NCBI RefSeq assembly: GCF_016908275.1
Contig: NZ_JAFBDN010000003.1
Coordinates: 79,796 to 143,795 of the forward strand
Direction of reading: 5' to 3'
Source of the DNA: Periweissella beninensis
GTDB lineage: Bacteria > Bacillota > Bacilli > Lactobacillales > Lactobacillaceae
DNA: 64,000 nt
Below the pieces are notes generated by a model that made no database searches, was not told the origin of the DNA, and saw only the letters and a program-made list of their open reading frames with translations. The stretch's first letter is position 1. Each line of letters starts with the position of its first letter. Below are positions 16,674 through 24,624 of this stretch, one piece after another. The position numbers were made by a program, and so were the translations under genes.

Positions 16674-16844
16674 CTACTTTTGGGGCGCCTTTTTAGCTAA
16701 CTCTTCTTGACGCTTCTTGATGACTTCCTCAATTTTGACTAAATCTTCCTCTTTAGCAAAGTTAGAAATAAAGTATTCAGTGCGAAAGAGTTCGGAAGAT
16801 CTGTTTCATTTGCTGATGAGGTTGATTGGATTGTACTTACCCAT
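16674..16844 (-). pseudogene. small plasmid-type ORF with an in-frame TGA
   Basis: On the minus strand an ATG at 16844 lies behind a good RBS (AAGGAGTG). It reads MGKYNPINLISK, stops at TGA (16808-16806), and continues in the same frame as NRSSELFRTEYFISNFAKEE and on to KKRQEELAKKAPQK before TAG at 16676-16674. Both halves look like real protein, so a single substitution probably interrupted a 56-residue gene. I do not know its function. Its leader contains large palindromes like those of plasmid control regions. Confidence 0.55.
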
Positions 16845-16880
16845 TGCTATTTCACTCCTTGTAGTATTTACTAGCTAAAT

Positions 16881-16975
16881 TATAACATTGATTTTTTGAA
16901 TCATTGTTATAGCGCACTCAACAGGCACTAAGTACGCTATAACATAGTAGCGTTCATTGAGTTCCTGTTAGTTAA
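16881..16975. repeat. nested inverted repeats (origin- or operator-like)
   Basis: Three inverted repeats overlap. An imperfect palindrome spans 16881-16911 (TATAACA...TGTTATA). GTTATAGCG (16906-16914) pairs with CGCTATAAC (16935-16943). A large imperfect stem joins AACAGGCACTAAG (from about 16920) to the complementary TTGAGTTCCTGTT (to about 16970), closed by CGCTA/TAGCG. The mutually exclusive pairings and position upstream of the minus-strand ORF suggest a replication origin or antisense-controlled leader of a former plasmid. Confidence 0.55.
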
Positions 16976-17186
16976 TGAAATACTAAAATAGTGAGACTGG
17001 GTACGATAAGCAAGCACTCAGCTTAGTTAAATTGCTGTAGAAATTAATCCCTAGAATACTGCAACAAACTGCACGACCACAACGTTTGAGGTGATGTGTG
17101 ATTAGGATAAGGCGGACGCCACATGTGGAGACGGTTTGTTTAATATCAAGGGTGAACCCTAAATAGAATAAAGAGTATTGAATTAT
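16976..17186. other. non-coding stretch in the island
   Basis: No ORF with plausible codon use or start signals was found here on either strand. Base composition is more GC-rich than nearby core intergenic DNA, and short G-rich runs occur at 17110-17150. It is likely residual mobile-element sequence. Confidence 0.4.
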
Positions 17187-17245
17187 AAGGCTTATTCAGG
17201 GACTATCGTTAAACGGTAGTTTTGGCTCTGGATAAGCCTTTATTT
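17187..17245 (+). terminator. branched terminator-like hairpin
   Basis: AAGGCTTATTCAG (17187-17199) pairs with CTGGATAAGCCTT (17228-17240) and encloses a second stem, ACTATCG/CGGTAGT. TATTTTTA follows. The long two-tier stem is unusually stable for this genome. No intact gene ends just upstream on the plus strand. Confidence 0.65.
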
Positions 17246-17262
17246 TTATGCTGTAAAATGTC

Positions 17263-17283
17263 TTGGTGGGAACAGGTCCACTG
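17263..17283 (-). repeat. diverged inverted copy of the TTCCCAC repeat
   Basis: Read on the minus strand this is CAGTGGACCTGTTCCCACCA, matching the GTGACCAGTTCCCACAG repeat from 7828 with one inserted base and one substitution in the first 16. It is the only other copy I noticed, and it sits at the far side of the defence operon in opposite orientation. Confidence 0.45.
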
Positions 17284-17395
17284 ATTAAGGTTGACACTAA
17301 TGTTTTGATAACGGCAAAAAGGAACCCTCTGAACCCTACTATAGCACAATAATTTTGATTGAAACATCATTCTGGTATGAGCGTACCAAAAAGTA

Positions 17396-17426
17396 TTGAC
17401 AAGAAATAAAGTCGGTGATCTACTAT
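17396..17426 (+). promoter_or_regulatory. putative promoter of the methylase remnant
   Basis: TTGACA at 17396-17401 is followed by TACTAT at 17421-17426 (19-nt spacer). Then comes a strong AAGGAGGTG at about 17455 before the ATG at 17470. Confidence 0.5.
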
Positions 17427-17469
17427 AGTTAGAAAGTACATGAGTCTATCTTTTAAGGAGGTGTATTGC

Positions 17470-18033
17470 ATGAAGAGGGACAAAGATAGAATTGATAGAT
17501 TATATTCCTTTTTTAACGCTATCAGAGGGGCCAATACCCCAAACGAATATGAAGGCACATTAGCTGTTTTAAAAAAAGTAATAGATATACATGAGCAATC
17601 CGTCGATGAGCTTAGCGAAAATGATTTGTACCATATTATGAGACGGGTTGCAGCTGATTTTGGCGTAATCAACCCATTCCCTGACGAAAAGAAATTTTTT
17701 GATGTTTATAGAACGCTTAGAGGATTTGAGACTGTTACTTGGGCTGACATTATTGAATATGGTGATAGACGAGCTAAGTTCAGGGTTCCAGAGGCGCTGG
17801 TTGATGAAATGGAAAAGAATTTTATTGATGGCTTCCAGGAAGTTCTTATTCCAGAAGCGGAAAAATTCTCGTTTTGTTTGGAACGCCTGGTGAATGCACA
17901 TAGCGACTTTCATTTTACCTAGACTTCTATGGATCCGTTTTATTATAAGGTTCTTTCAGAAATGTTCAGCGACAATGATATGGTCGATGTAAAACAGACA
18001 AGTATCTATGAATATGAGTTTTCATCAGAGTAG
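17470..18033 (+). pseudogene. N-terminal part of an N6-adenine methylase, interrupted by stop codons
   Basis: ATG 17470 follows AAGGAGGTG and runs 150 residues to TAG at 17920-17922. The same frame continues past it (MDPFYYKVLSEMFSDNDMVD and on to SIYEYEFSSE) to a second TAG at 18031, then FDLILAVPVFGVRDK. The pattern (an exhausted SAM-domain helix, IYEYEF, then FDLILAVPVFG as a motif IV-like position) matches what I recall of N-6 DNA methylases of Firmicutes conjugative elements, so I read it as one gene with two nonsense codons, cut off near 18070 where DUF2800 sequence begins on the other strand. The family call is inference. Confidence 0.5.
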
Positions 18034-18829
18034 TTTGATTTAATACTTGCTGTTCCGGTGTTTGGTGTTAGAGATAAGGTAGCAGGCATCTCGAAATCGT
18101 ACTTTGCAAGCTCAAGATTTGTCTCAGTGCGTTTTCTACAAGTGGCTTTTACCTTGCAGAACTGGCAGTGGTCGCCGGCTTTGAATTCACCTTTGCCTTC
18201 ATAGGCAAGTGCAGCAGTTGGCATTAAAACTTCTGTAGCCCAGGTGAGAAGCTCGTCCTTACTGATAGTGCTAGTGGAGACGTTCTCACGATGCAGCTGA
18301 AAGATTGTCATTTCAATACCGTTGATGTCATATAAATCTTCGAAGGCTTCTAAGGCGCCGAGGGCATAACACATCATTTGTGTATTGCCTTCACTTTCTA
18401 CCAGGACACCAAGGCAATGCTTGTAATCGATAATGTGAAGTACTTCATCAGCGATAATGACGCAGTCACCGGTTCCAAAGCCATTCTCTACCCAGCGGGA
18501 GAAATCCAAATACTGCTCAATGAATATCATTGGATCGCTGCAGTATTCTTTAGCCTTTTCATATTGCTCAAGTACGAAGCTACAGTATTCTTCAGCACAG
18601 TTTTGCATTTCACCTTTGTAGTAGGTAAGGTTTTCAGTTGGATCAGTGACTTCTTTTCCTAAGGACTTTTCTACAAGGTAAGCACATAACTCGTGACAGT
18701 CGGTGCCTTTCTGCGCGTAATGCGCGTAAGGTGAAGATTCATCTCTGATACTTTCGCAGAGCTTTGCGGAAGGTGACAGTTAATCCAGCGGTGCGAAGCA
18801 GATGCAGAAAGGAATGCATGCTTAGCCAT
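18006..18829 (-). pseudogene. DUF2800 phage protein (Cas4/PD-(D/E)XK-like), frameshifted and truncated
   Basis: On the minus strand the gene starts at ATG 18829 (MAKHAFLSASASHRWINC), as DUF2800 proteins do. It shifts frame near 18775, where one base appears lost after the NC codons, and continues as AKLCESIRDESSPYAHYAQK and on through the ORF that ends at 18006. A four-cysteine cluster (DHCQFCKVKATC) typical of the Cas4-like nuclease fold remains. The last third of the family is missing and replaced by an unrelated tail. A 9-bp tandem duplication (TGCGCGTAA twice) lies at 18712-18729. These proteins occur in phage replication modules. Confidence 0.75.
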
Positions 18830-19160
18830 TGAGTATCACCTCGGCCTCAGTCACCAAAGCAGCATAGTCAGCTTCCTTTACTTCACTTAAACGTGAAGCA
18901 CCATATTTGGTTAAGAGAGCTTTTGCTTCAGCCTTTTTGCCTTTACCGGAGATGCTGGCCATAATGCCGCGTACCTCTTGGAAGGTGTACTTTTTAACTT
19001 CAGGTTCTGGCGCTACTTCTTTTGTAGGGGCCTCTGTCACTTTTTCTGGTGTAGCGGTTTCCGAGAACATTTCTCTTAAAGCAGTAACAGCTTCAATCAT
19101 TTTTTGACCAGCAGTGATCATTTCATCTAATACCAGGTCCAGGTTTGACAGCTTACTCAT
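18822..19160 (-). CDS. small phage protein upstream of DUF2800
   Basis: The 112-residue acidic/basic protein starts at ATG 19160 behind GGAGGTG. Its C-terminal part, VRGIMASISGKGKKAEAKAL followed by LLTKYGASRLSEV, resembles the small protein found directly before DUF2800 genes in Firmicutes prophages. The middle is a Pro/Glu-rich linker. It overlaps the DUF2800 start by 8 bases, supporting a former operon. Its biochemical role is not known to me. The frame is intact. Confidence 0.65.
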   Translation of the reverse strand: MSKLSNLDLVLDEMITAGQKMIEAVTALREMFSETATPEKVTEAPTKEVAPEPEVKKYTFQEVRGIMASISGKGKKAEAKALLTKYGASRLSEVKEADYAALVTEAEVILNG

Positions 19161-19320
19161 GCTGAGCACCTCCGTTCTTATCAAGAAGGGCTTTAAGACC
19201 GGTAGCTGCAACAAGTAGAATTTCTACAGCAGCAATAAAGTCTTTTGCTTTACCAAGGAAGTCGTCTCTCTTTGTGATTACGTTATCTAACGCTTCACTT
19301 ACTTCATTCTTCTTTGTCAT
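19153..19320 (-). CDS. small phage-type protein
   Basis: The 55-codon ORF (MTKKNEVSEALDNVITKRDD at its start) has ATG 19320 preceded by AGTGAGGATG and overlaps the next gene by 8 bases. It has a short hydrophobic helix (FIAAVEILLVAATGLKALL). Function is unknown; it belongs to the same minus-strand phage module. Confidence 0.55.
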   Translation of the reverse strand: MTKKNEVSEALDNVITKRDDFLGKAKDFIAAVEILLVAATGLKALLDKNGGAQHE

Positions 19321-19465
19321 TTGACACATCCTCACTTTCTTTTGTCGAATTTTGTCTTAGATTGGCAGCCAGTCTTTTTGCTACGACGCTGATGGCGATG
19401 AGCGTATCAATAAGCTCTTCATCAGTGGCATCAACAGGACTGGCTTTTTCTCTTGTGGTTACCAT
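19304..19465 (-). CDS. first small ORF of the phage module
   Basis: ATG 19465 opens a 53-codon frame (MVTTREKASPVDATDEELID at its start, ending SNDKEE) that overlaps the next ORF by 17 bases. The cascade of overlapping small genes and then DUF2800 is a typical phage early-operon layout. There is a modest GAGGTTGAG ribosome binding site. No function is assigned. Confidence 0.5.
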   Translation of the reverse strand: MVTTREKASPVDATDEELIDTLIAISVVAKRLAANLRQNSTKESEDVSNDKEE

Positions 19466-19501
19466 AGTCTCAACCTCGCTTTCCGATTGGCTTTTGTCTT
19501 T

Positions 19502-19600
19502 CTAACTTCCTAAGGGGATTCCAAGAAGTGAACTCCGAGTTTTCTAAAAAGTTTTTTATTTTGCTTTTGAACCCTTCGTTCCTTCCTAACTTCCTAAGGG
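19502..19600. repeat. two direct copies of CTAACTTCCTAAGGG
   Basis: Copies at 19502-19517 and 19586-19600 are 84 bases apart. The sequence around them is also similar (both are followed by AAGTGAAC-type and TTCTAAAAAAG segments), so a longer diverged duplication is present. A third copy lies inverted at 21495-21511. Confidence 0.75.
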
Positions 19601-19649
19601 AAAAGCAGAGGTGTAATTCCGGTTCTAAAAAAGTGAACGGAGGGTATTG

Positions 19650-19686
19650 CACTCATGATTAATATATGATATATTAATCATGAGTG
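19650..19686. promoter_or_regulatory. 37-bp perfect palindrome, likely operator of the RHH operon
   Basis: CACTCATGATTAATATAT at 19650-19667 and its exact reverse complement at 19669-19686 are centred on G19668. It ends 43 bases before the start of a ribbon-helix-helix gene. Immediately next to it GTGAGCG/CGCTCAC forms a further short hairpin at 19683-19708. A perfect palindrome of this size is a classic dimer-of-dimers operator, as in autoregulated toxin-antitoxin-like operons. Confidence 0.75.
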
Positions 19687-19729
19687 AGCGAAGTAGTTAC
19701 CGCTCACAATAAAGAAAGGGGATTTTATT

Positions 19730-20167
19730 ATGAGGATTCAGTTTTATCCAGGAACAGAACTTGAAGCAAAATTAAATGCTGAAGCCACCAAGCAAGGAGT
19801 CAATGTTAGTATTTTAGTTGTAGATGCACTTAATAAGTACTACGGATTGGTTGGCCCTAATACTAAAACGGAGGCCCAGCTTGAAACAGAAGTATTAAAT
19901 GAGGTGGCAGCGTATGTTGCAGCCCCATTCAATACTGGAACCGAGTTCGATCTTAATGCGGCGTCAACTACGTATTCTCAAATTGATATGACCTATGTAG
20001 GTAAACCCAGTATTGTTAAAGCACGAATTGGCAGAAGATTTGCTAAAGAAATTGGTGAAGGAAAATTTGCAAATGTAGAACAAGTTTTTATTGAAAACGG
20101 ACGTCCGAAAAAATCTTTAGGGAATAGAGCTTCGCTCTATCGCATCTTATCTAGTAAAGCAGACTAA
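19730..20167 (+). CDS. ribbon-helix-helix protein with DUF1413-like C-terminus
   Basis: The 145-residue protein starts MRIQFYPGTELEAKLNAEAT, a ribbon-helix-helix DNA-binding motif (strand, then two helices to about residue 40). Its C-terminal half (ARIGRRFAKEIGEGKFANVE, then SLYRIL) resembles the DUF1413 domain. RBS AAAGGGG precedes ATG 19730. It lies just downstream of the 37-bp palindrome, so autorepression is the natural reading. The second gene of the unit follows after 55 bases. Family assignment of the C-terminus is from memory of the pattern and moderate. Confidence 0.65.
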   Translation: MRIQFYPGTELEAKLNAEATKQGVNVSILVVDALNKYYGLVGPNTKTEAQLETEVLNEVAAYVAAPFNTGTEFDLNAASTTYSQIDMTYVGKPSIVKARIGRRFAKEIGEGKFANVEQVFIENGRPKKSLGNRASLYRILSSKAD

Positions 20168-20222
20168 ATACACGCTGAGCTATTACAACGGATATAAGCA
20201 ACCCATGAAATAGGAGGTTTAT

Positions 20223-20792
20223 ATGAATAAGCATGCTGCAAAACGTAAATTTTTGTATTATCTTAAGGAAAAAAATGTTCACTATTTTGAGCATTTGCAC
20301 AGTGGAGAAAGCAGTATAGTAATGGTTCTTACAGGATATACAACTTGCCCAGACAGTGTATTGGAATGTAGTATTAAATTTTTTGATACATGCATGGAAA
20401 ATCGCGTCTATTATACAGAGAACGGATCTGGCTGGATCAAAGCGAGAGCCGGTGATTTATCTGATATTTATAGATTGTTAAATTTCATAAATGCAAGAGT
20501 CTGGCCTTTTTCACAAGATGGCCTTGGCGGTGAATTATATAAGGCACACCATTTACAGACACCACGTATCTATATAACAGAAGATGAAAATTATGATATT
20601 ACAGCAACTACTGTTATTGATTACGACCACTATGATATGACGCCACTGGAAATAGAAGATTACTGTACCGCCACGATCCCGGAGCTCATGTCAAAGTTAT
20701 CACCTATCTTTTTCTTTTTACTGATGAAGGAAATAACTGTTGATGAGGCCGTTTATTTAATTAAAAGAGATATGTTATTAGAATTTTCTTAA
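20223..20792 (+). CDS. unknown 189-residue protein
   Basis: No recognised family. The fold pattern of alternating strands and helices with NARVWPFS and PRIYITEDENYDI could suit a YbjN/T3S-chaperone-like domain, but I would not rely on it. It is rich in tyrosine and acidic residues. It starts with AGGAGG at 6 nt, 55 bases after the RHH gene, so it is probably its operon partner. If the pair is toxin-antitoxin-like, this would be the effector. That is speculation from position. Confidence 0.6.
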   Translation: MNKHAAKRKFLYYLKEKNVHYFEHLHSGESSIVMVLTGYTTCPDSVLECSIKFFDTCMENRVYYTENGSGWIKARAGDLSDIYRLLNFINARVWPFSQDGLGGELYKAHHLQTPRIYITEDENYDITATTVIDYDHYDMTPLEIEDYCTATIPELMSKLSPIFFFLLMKEITVDEAVYLIKRDMLLEFS

Positions 20793-20807
20793 TGAAAGGA
20801 TGAATAT

Positions 20808-21403
20808 TTGAAGAAGAAATTAGACGAGAAGCTGCAGAATGCTTTTCCTTGGTTGAAGCAACCTGAGCTTCATAAGGAAAAGCCATATGAGTTTGTTGAG
20901 GGATACAACCATTACGAAAACTATGTTTCGATGAAGTCAGTGATGGCTGGTACCAGTTAATTTATGAGCTTTGCACTGAGATTGAAGAAATATATAAGGA
21001 ATATGACCAGCCAGTTACAATGAAACTGGATCAGGTGAAATCAAAATTCGGTAAGCTCAGGTGGTATTATGATCTTCCAGGAAAAGAGCTTGGAATTCAT
21101 GCTTTTGATTTCTTGGGCTCAAGAAGCATTAGAATGTTCCCTGAGGGTGAGAAGGATTCGTTAGAAAGCATGATAGCAGAATGTGTCAAAAAATATGAAG
21201 CAAAGTCCCGTACCATTTGTGAACACTGTGGCGCTGATAATGCAGAATTATGCAACGAGCCCCCGGTTTTCAGATGGATTAGTACGTTATGCCCATCCTG
21301 CAAGGAAGAAAGAATTGTTCTTTATAATAAAAAGGTGGAAGAACATGAACGTTACAAAGAGAAAATACTGAACCTGAAGAAAAAAGCAGATAGTTCAGAT
21401 TAG
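20808..21403 (+). pseudogene. zinc-ribbon protein broken by a frameshift
   Basis: TTG 20808 after AAAGGATG opens 50 codons (starting MKKKLDEKLQNAFPWLKQPE) and stops at 20958-20960. From about 20930 a different frame continues the same protein: SDGWYQLIYELCTEIEEIYK, KFGKLRWYYDLPG, and a C-terminal zinc ribbon ICEHCGADNAELC...LCPSC, ending at 21403. The combined protein of about 198 residues resembles a widespread uncharacterised family with GW..LI..LC, KEKFGGLRFY and two CxxC pairs. One or two bases were lost or gained near the junction. Intact relatives may act in immunity, but this is not established. Confidence 0.65.
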
Positions 21404-21419
21404 TATTAAAAAAAGACTC

Positions 21420-21457
21420 ATAACAGTTACTTCGAAAGAGGTGACTGTTATTTTTTA
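21420..21457 (+). terminator. terminator of the RHH operon region
   Basis: ATAACAGTTAC (21420-21430) pairs with GTGACTGTTAT (21441-21451), followed by TTTTTT to 21457. Confidence 0.85.
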
Positions 21458-21494
21458 TTCTTTTTTTCAGAATCTCCCGGAATTCGCCATCACA

Positions 21495-21511
21495 AATCCC
21501 CTTAGGAAGTT
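21495..21511. repeat. inverted copy of AACTTCCTAAGGGGATT
   Basis: AATCCCCTTAGGAAGTT is the exact reverse complement of 19504-19520 (17 bp). The pair encloses the palindrome, the RHH operon and the zinc-ribbon pseudogene. Confidence 0.8.
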
Positions 21512-21557
21512 GAAGAAGAAAAATCTTCTATCTTTTAACGAAAGGAGTGCGAGGGCG

Positions 21558-21602
21558 ATGAACGTATACGGTTTGAATAAGGTTATCATTGATTTAAATT
21601 AG
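21558..21602 (+). pseudogene. 14-codon truncated phage ORF fused to a terminator
   Basis: ATG 21558 follows AAAGGAGTGCGAGGGCG and reads MNVYGLNKVIIDLN before TAG. The strong RBS and abrupt end suggest the beginning of a phage gene cut off at the island edge. Confidence 0.35.
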
Positions 21603-21616
21603 TGATAATCTTTTTT
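21581..21616 (+). terminator. terminator at the right edge of the island
   Basis: GGTTATCATT (21581-21590) pairs with AGTGATAATC (21601-21610), then TTTTTT. It overlaps the end of the 14-codon ORF. Confidence 0.7.
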
Positions 21617-21661
21617 ATATATCATCAATACTGAATAGTTCGCTAAAGGAGATGAGTAAAT

Positions 21662-22036
21662 ATGCTTAAAGAACAGCAATTAAGATGGGCTTATCAAAAA
21701 TATTGGGTAATGGCTCATTCCCAACAAAGCTATAATGAAATTAGACAATTATTCAAAAATAATACTTGGTCTTTAGCTAAGGAACAAGAATTAGCACGAA
21801 TTTTAGCAGATACCCAAAATAAAGTGCCGACCGTAAAAACTTTAACTACAGCTTATCAACATGTCTGGGGTTATTTTAAAAAAAAGTGCACACCAGCAGA
21901 AAAACAACATTATTTAACATTACTAGCTAATTTAACTGAAGATAATGATGAACTAGGACCGTATTTAAAGCAGCTCACAATTAAATATCAAATTGCATAC
22001 TTATTAGATTCAAGACTAATTCAAGAAATTAGTTAG
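21662..22036 (+). CDS. DUF1722 (YbgA-like) protein
   Basis: The 124-residue protein shows the DUF1722 pattern: LRWAYQKYWVMAHSQQSYNEI (about 7-27), a central AYQHVWGYFKKKCTPAEKQ, and Y/PYLKQLTIKYQ near the end. The domain is found alone or fused to DUF523 and photolyases; its role is unclear. RBS AAAGGAG precedes ATG 21662. Codon use returns to that of the core genes here, marking the island boundary. Confidence 0.8.
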   Translation: MLKEQQLRWAYQKYWVMAHSQQSYNEIRQLFKNNTWSLAKEQELARILADTQNKVPTVKTLTTAYQHVWGYFKKKCTPAEKQHYLTLLANLTEDNDELGPYLKQLTIKYQIAYLLDSRLIQEIS

Positions 22037-22190
22037 CAATAATCTTTAATTTACTATCTAAAATATTAATTGACTTAGTTGCAAAACTTGCAATCGATGT
22101 GTGCTTTTGCTATTGTTATTTAGTTATAGCTCTTCACAAGTGAGCGAAAAAGGCTTATTATTAGTTAGTGAAAAATAAAAGAAAGTGAAA

Positions 22191-23351
22191 ATGATCATGA
22201 TTTATTTTGATAATTCAGCAACAACGCAAGCAGATCCGACCGTTGTTGACACATATAGTAAAGTCTCAAATAATATTTGGGGCAATCCCAGTTCATTACA
22301 CAACTTTGGTGAACAAGCATTTAGTCTTTTAAATCAATCACGGAAGCAAATCGCTGATATTTTTGAGATAAAACCACATGAAGTTTTTTTTACATCAGGT
22401 GGGACAGAAGGTGATAACTGGATTATTAAAGGAACCGCAATTGAAAAACGTGCCTTTGGTAAACATTTAATTACAACCCAAATTGAGCATCCAGCTGTTA
22501 TTAATACGATGCAACAACTTGAAAGCCTAGGGTTTGAAGTGACCTACTTACCGGTAGATAAACGTGGCCGGGTAAGTGCTAATGATGTTGCGGCAGCAAT
22601 TCGACCAGATACAATCTTAGTATCAGTGATGGTAGTTAATAATGAAGTCGGTGCAATCCAACCAATTGCAGAAATTGCGGAGGTTTTAGCTGATTATCCC
22701 AAAATTCATTTTCATGTTGATGCTGTTCAAGCAGTCGGCAAAGGTTTACAAGAATTAGTATTTAATTCACGTGTTGACTTTGCAACTTTCTCGGGACATA
22801 AATTTCATGCTCCCCGTGGGGTCGGCTTTATCTATATGAAAGAGGGTCGGCGGATTGCACCACTAATGAGTGGTGGTGGACAAGAAAAAAACTTACGATC
22901 AGGAACAGAAAACTTACCTGCGATTGCAGCGATGGCAAAAGCGCTACGATTAGTTCATGAAGATGAACAAGCTAAAATTGCACAAGAACAAGTTGTTCGC
23001 CAAACGATTATTGAACATATTAGTAATCAGCCCAACATTACGGTTTTTTCTGAAACGACCAGTGATTTTGCACCACATATTTTAACTTTTGCGATTGAAG
23101 GCGTTCGTGGTGAAACAATTGTTCATGCGTTCGAAGAGCAAGGAATTTATATTTCAACGACTTCAGCTTGTTCTTCAAAAAAAGAGCAAGTATCTGGAAC
23201 ATTAGTTGCAATGAAAGTCCCTGAACATATTGCAACATCAGCCGTGCGCGTGTCTTTAGATGCCACGAATACTATCGCTGAAGCCCAACAGTTTAACCAA
23301 GTTTTTGATAAACTCTATGTTGGTTTTGAAAAAATATTTGTAAAAAATTAA
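22191..23351 (+). CDS. iscS: cysteine desulfurase (NifS/IscS family)
   Basis: The roughly 386-residue class V PLP enzyme has IYFDNSATT at the N-terminus, EIEHPAV-type QIEHPAVINTM, VDAVQAVGKG, the PLP lysine in TFSGHKFHAPRGVGF (about 203-217), and the catalytic-loop cysteine in STTSACSSKKE (about 323-333). It supplies persulfide sulfur and pairs with thiI 14 bases downstream, the usual Gram-positive NifZ/IscS-ThiI arrangement for 4-thiouridine. The start is not certain: ATG 22191 or ATG 22197, with an AGAAAG site upstream. Confidence 0.93.
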   Translation: MIMIYFDNSATTQADPTVVDTYSKVSNNIWGNPSSLHNFGEQAFSLLNQSRKQIADIFEIKPHEVFFTSGGTEGDNWIIKGTAIEKRAFGKHLITTQIEHPAVINTMQQLESLGFEVTYLPVDKRGRVSANDVAAAIRPDTILVSVMVVNNEVGAIQPIAEIAEVLADYPKIHFHVDAVQAVGKGLQELVFNSRVDFATFSGHKFHAPRGVGFIYMKEGRRIAPLMSGGGQEKNLRSGTENLPAIAAMAKALRLVHEDEQAKIAQEQVVRQTIIEHISNQPNITVFSETTSDFAPHILTFAIEGVRGETIVHAFEEQGIYISTTSACSSKKEQVSGTLVAMKVPEHIATSAVRVSLDATNTIAEAQQFNQVFDKLYVGFEKIFVKN

Positions 23352-23365
23352 AAAAGAGGTAACCC

Positions 23366-24583
23366 ATGCAATATACAGAAATTATGGTACGCTATGGTGA
23401 GCTTTCAACAAAAGGAAAAAATATTAAAGATTTTATTAACCAATTAGGTGGTAATACAACTAAAGCTTTACATGATTTTCCAGATGTTCGAGTTCATCCT
23501 AAGCGTGATCGGATGCATATTACATTAAATGGTACAGAACCAAAGCCAGTTTTAGAACGTTTAAAATTAGTTTTTGGAATTCAATCATTTTCACCAGTTG
23601 TTCAATTACCAAAAGATATCGAAGCGGTTTATGCAGCTGCAGTTGAAATGATGCAAGAAATTTATCAAGCGGGCATGACTTTTAAAGTTCAAACTAAGCG
23701 GGCTGATAAAGAATTTCCAATGGACACTAATGCGATAAATCGTGAAGTTGGGGGAGCTGTTATTACGGCTTTACCTGATATTAAAGTTGATGTTAAAAAT
23801 CCAGATATTGAATTATTAGTTGATGTTCGTAATAATGGAATTTTCTTATCATCACTAACGATTAAAGGCGCAGGTGGCTTTCCAGTTGGAACAGCTGGTA
23901 AAGGAATAATGATGTTGTCGGGTGGGATTGACTCACCAGTTGCAGCCTATCTTGGAATGAAGCGTGGGGTAGATATGGAGATGATTCATTTCTTCAGTCC
24001 ACCATACACAACGCAACAGGCTTTAGCGAAAGCTAAACAATTAACTGCTGTATTAGCCCAATCAGTTGGAGCAATTAAGTTCATCCAAATTCCATTTACA
24101 GAAATCCAAGAAACGATTAAAGAAAAAGTCCCTGAAGGCTATTTAATGACTATTCAACGCCGGATGATGTTACGGCTAAGTGTTTTAATGGCACAAAAAC
24201 GAAATGGCTTAGCAATTTTTAATGGTGAAGCGCTTGGTCAAGTGGCCTCGCAGACTATGGAATCGATGATGGCAATTAATGATGTGACAACCATGCCAAT
24301 TATTCGACCGGTGGTTTCAATGGATAAAACTGAAATTATCAAAGTTGCTGAAGAAATTGGGACTTTTGATTTATCAATCATGCCCTTTGAAGATTGTTGT
24401 ACAATTTTTGCACCACCATCACCAAAAACGCGGCCTAATTTAGAAAAAACCCGTCAATTTGAAAAATTAATTGATGTTGATGGCTTAATTGAGCGTGCTT
24501 TGGCTGCTGTTGAAATTAGTACAATTCGCCCAGGGGAAGATTATATGAACCCTGAAGAAGCGGTTTTTGCTGAATTACTATAA
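23366..24583 (+). CDS. thiI: tRNA 4-thiouridine sulfurtransferase
   Basis: The 405-residue ThiI has an N-terminal ferredoxin-like/THUMP domain (about 1-165), then the PP-loop pyrophosphatase motif [14 protein letters not shown] (about 183-196), and the cysteine-containing [17 protein letters not shown] near 345. The rhodanese domain of the E. coli protein is absent, as is usual in Firmicutes. It adenylates U8 of tRNAs for sulfur transfer from the upstream desulfurase. RBS AAGAGGT, ATG 23366. Confidence 0.96.
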   Translation: MQYTEIMVRYGELSTKGKNIKDFINQLGGNTTKALHDFPDVRVHPKRDRMHITLNGTEPKPVLERLKLVFGIQSFSPVVQLPKDIEAVYAAAVEMMQEIYQAGMTFKVQTKRADKEFPMDTNAINREVGGAVITALPDIKVDVKNPDIELLVDVRNNGIFLSSLTIKGAGGFPVGTAGKGIMMLSGGIDSPVAAYLGMKRGVDMEMIHFFSPPYTTQQALAKAKQLTAVLAQSVGAIKFIQIPFTEIQETIKEKVPEGYLMTIQRRMMLRLSVLMAQKRNGLAIFNGEALGQVASQTMESMMAINDVTTMPIIRPVVSMDKTEIIKVAEEIGTFDLSIMPFEDCCTIFAPPSPKTRPNLEKTRQFEKLIDVDGLIERALAAVEISTIRPGEDYMNPEEAVFAELL

Positions 24584-24589
24584 AAAATC

Positions 24590-24618
24590 TTGCATAGTTG
24601 TTAATAATTTGGTAATAT
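24590..24618 (+). promoter_or_regulatory. promoter of the structured RNA
   Basis: TTGCAT (24590-24595) and TAATAT (24613-24618) are spaced by exactly 17 bases, directly after thiI. No start codon with an RBS follows for 295 bases. Confidence 0.7.
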
Positions 24619-24624
24619 TATCTT

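Noticed and set aside
18712..18729. Regulatory tandem repeat TGCGCGTAA
   Set aside because: It is an in-frame 9-bp duplication inside the DUF2800 pseudogene, adding three residues; no regulatory role is suggested.
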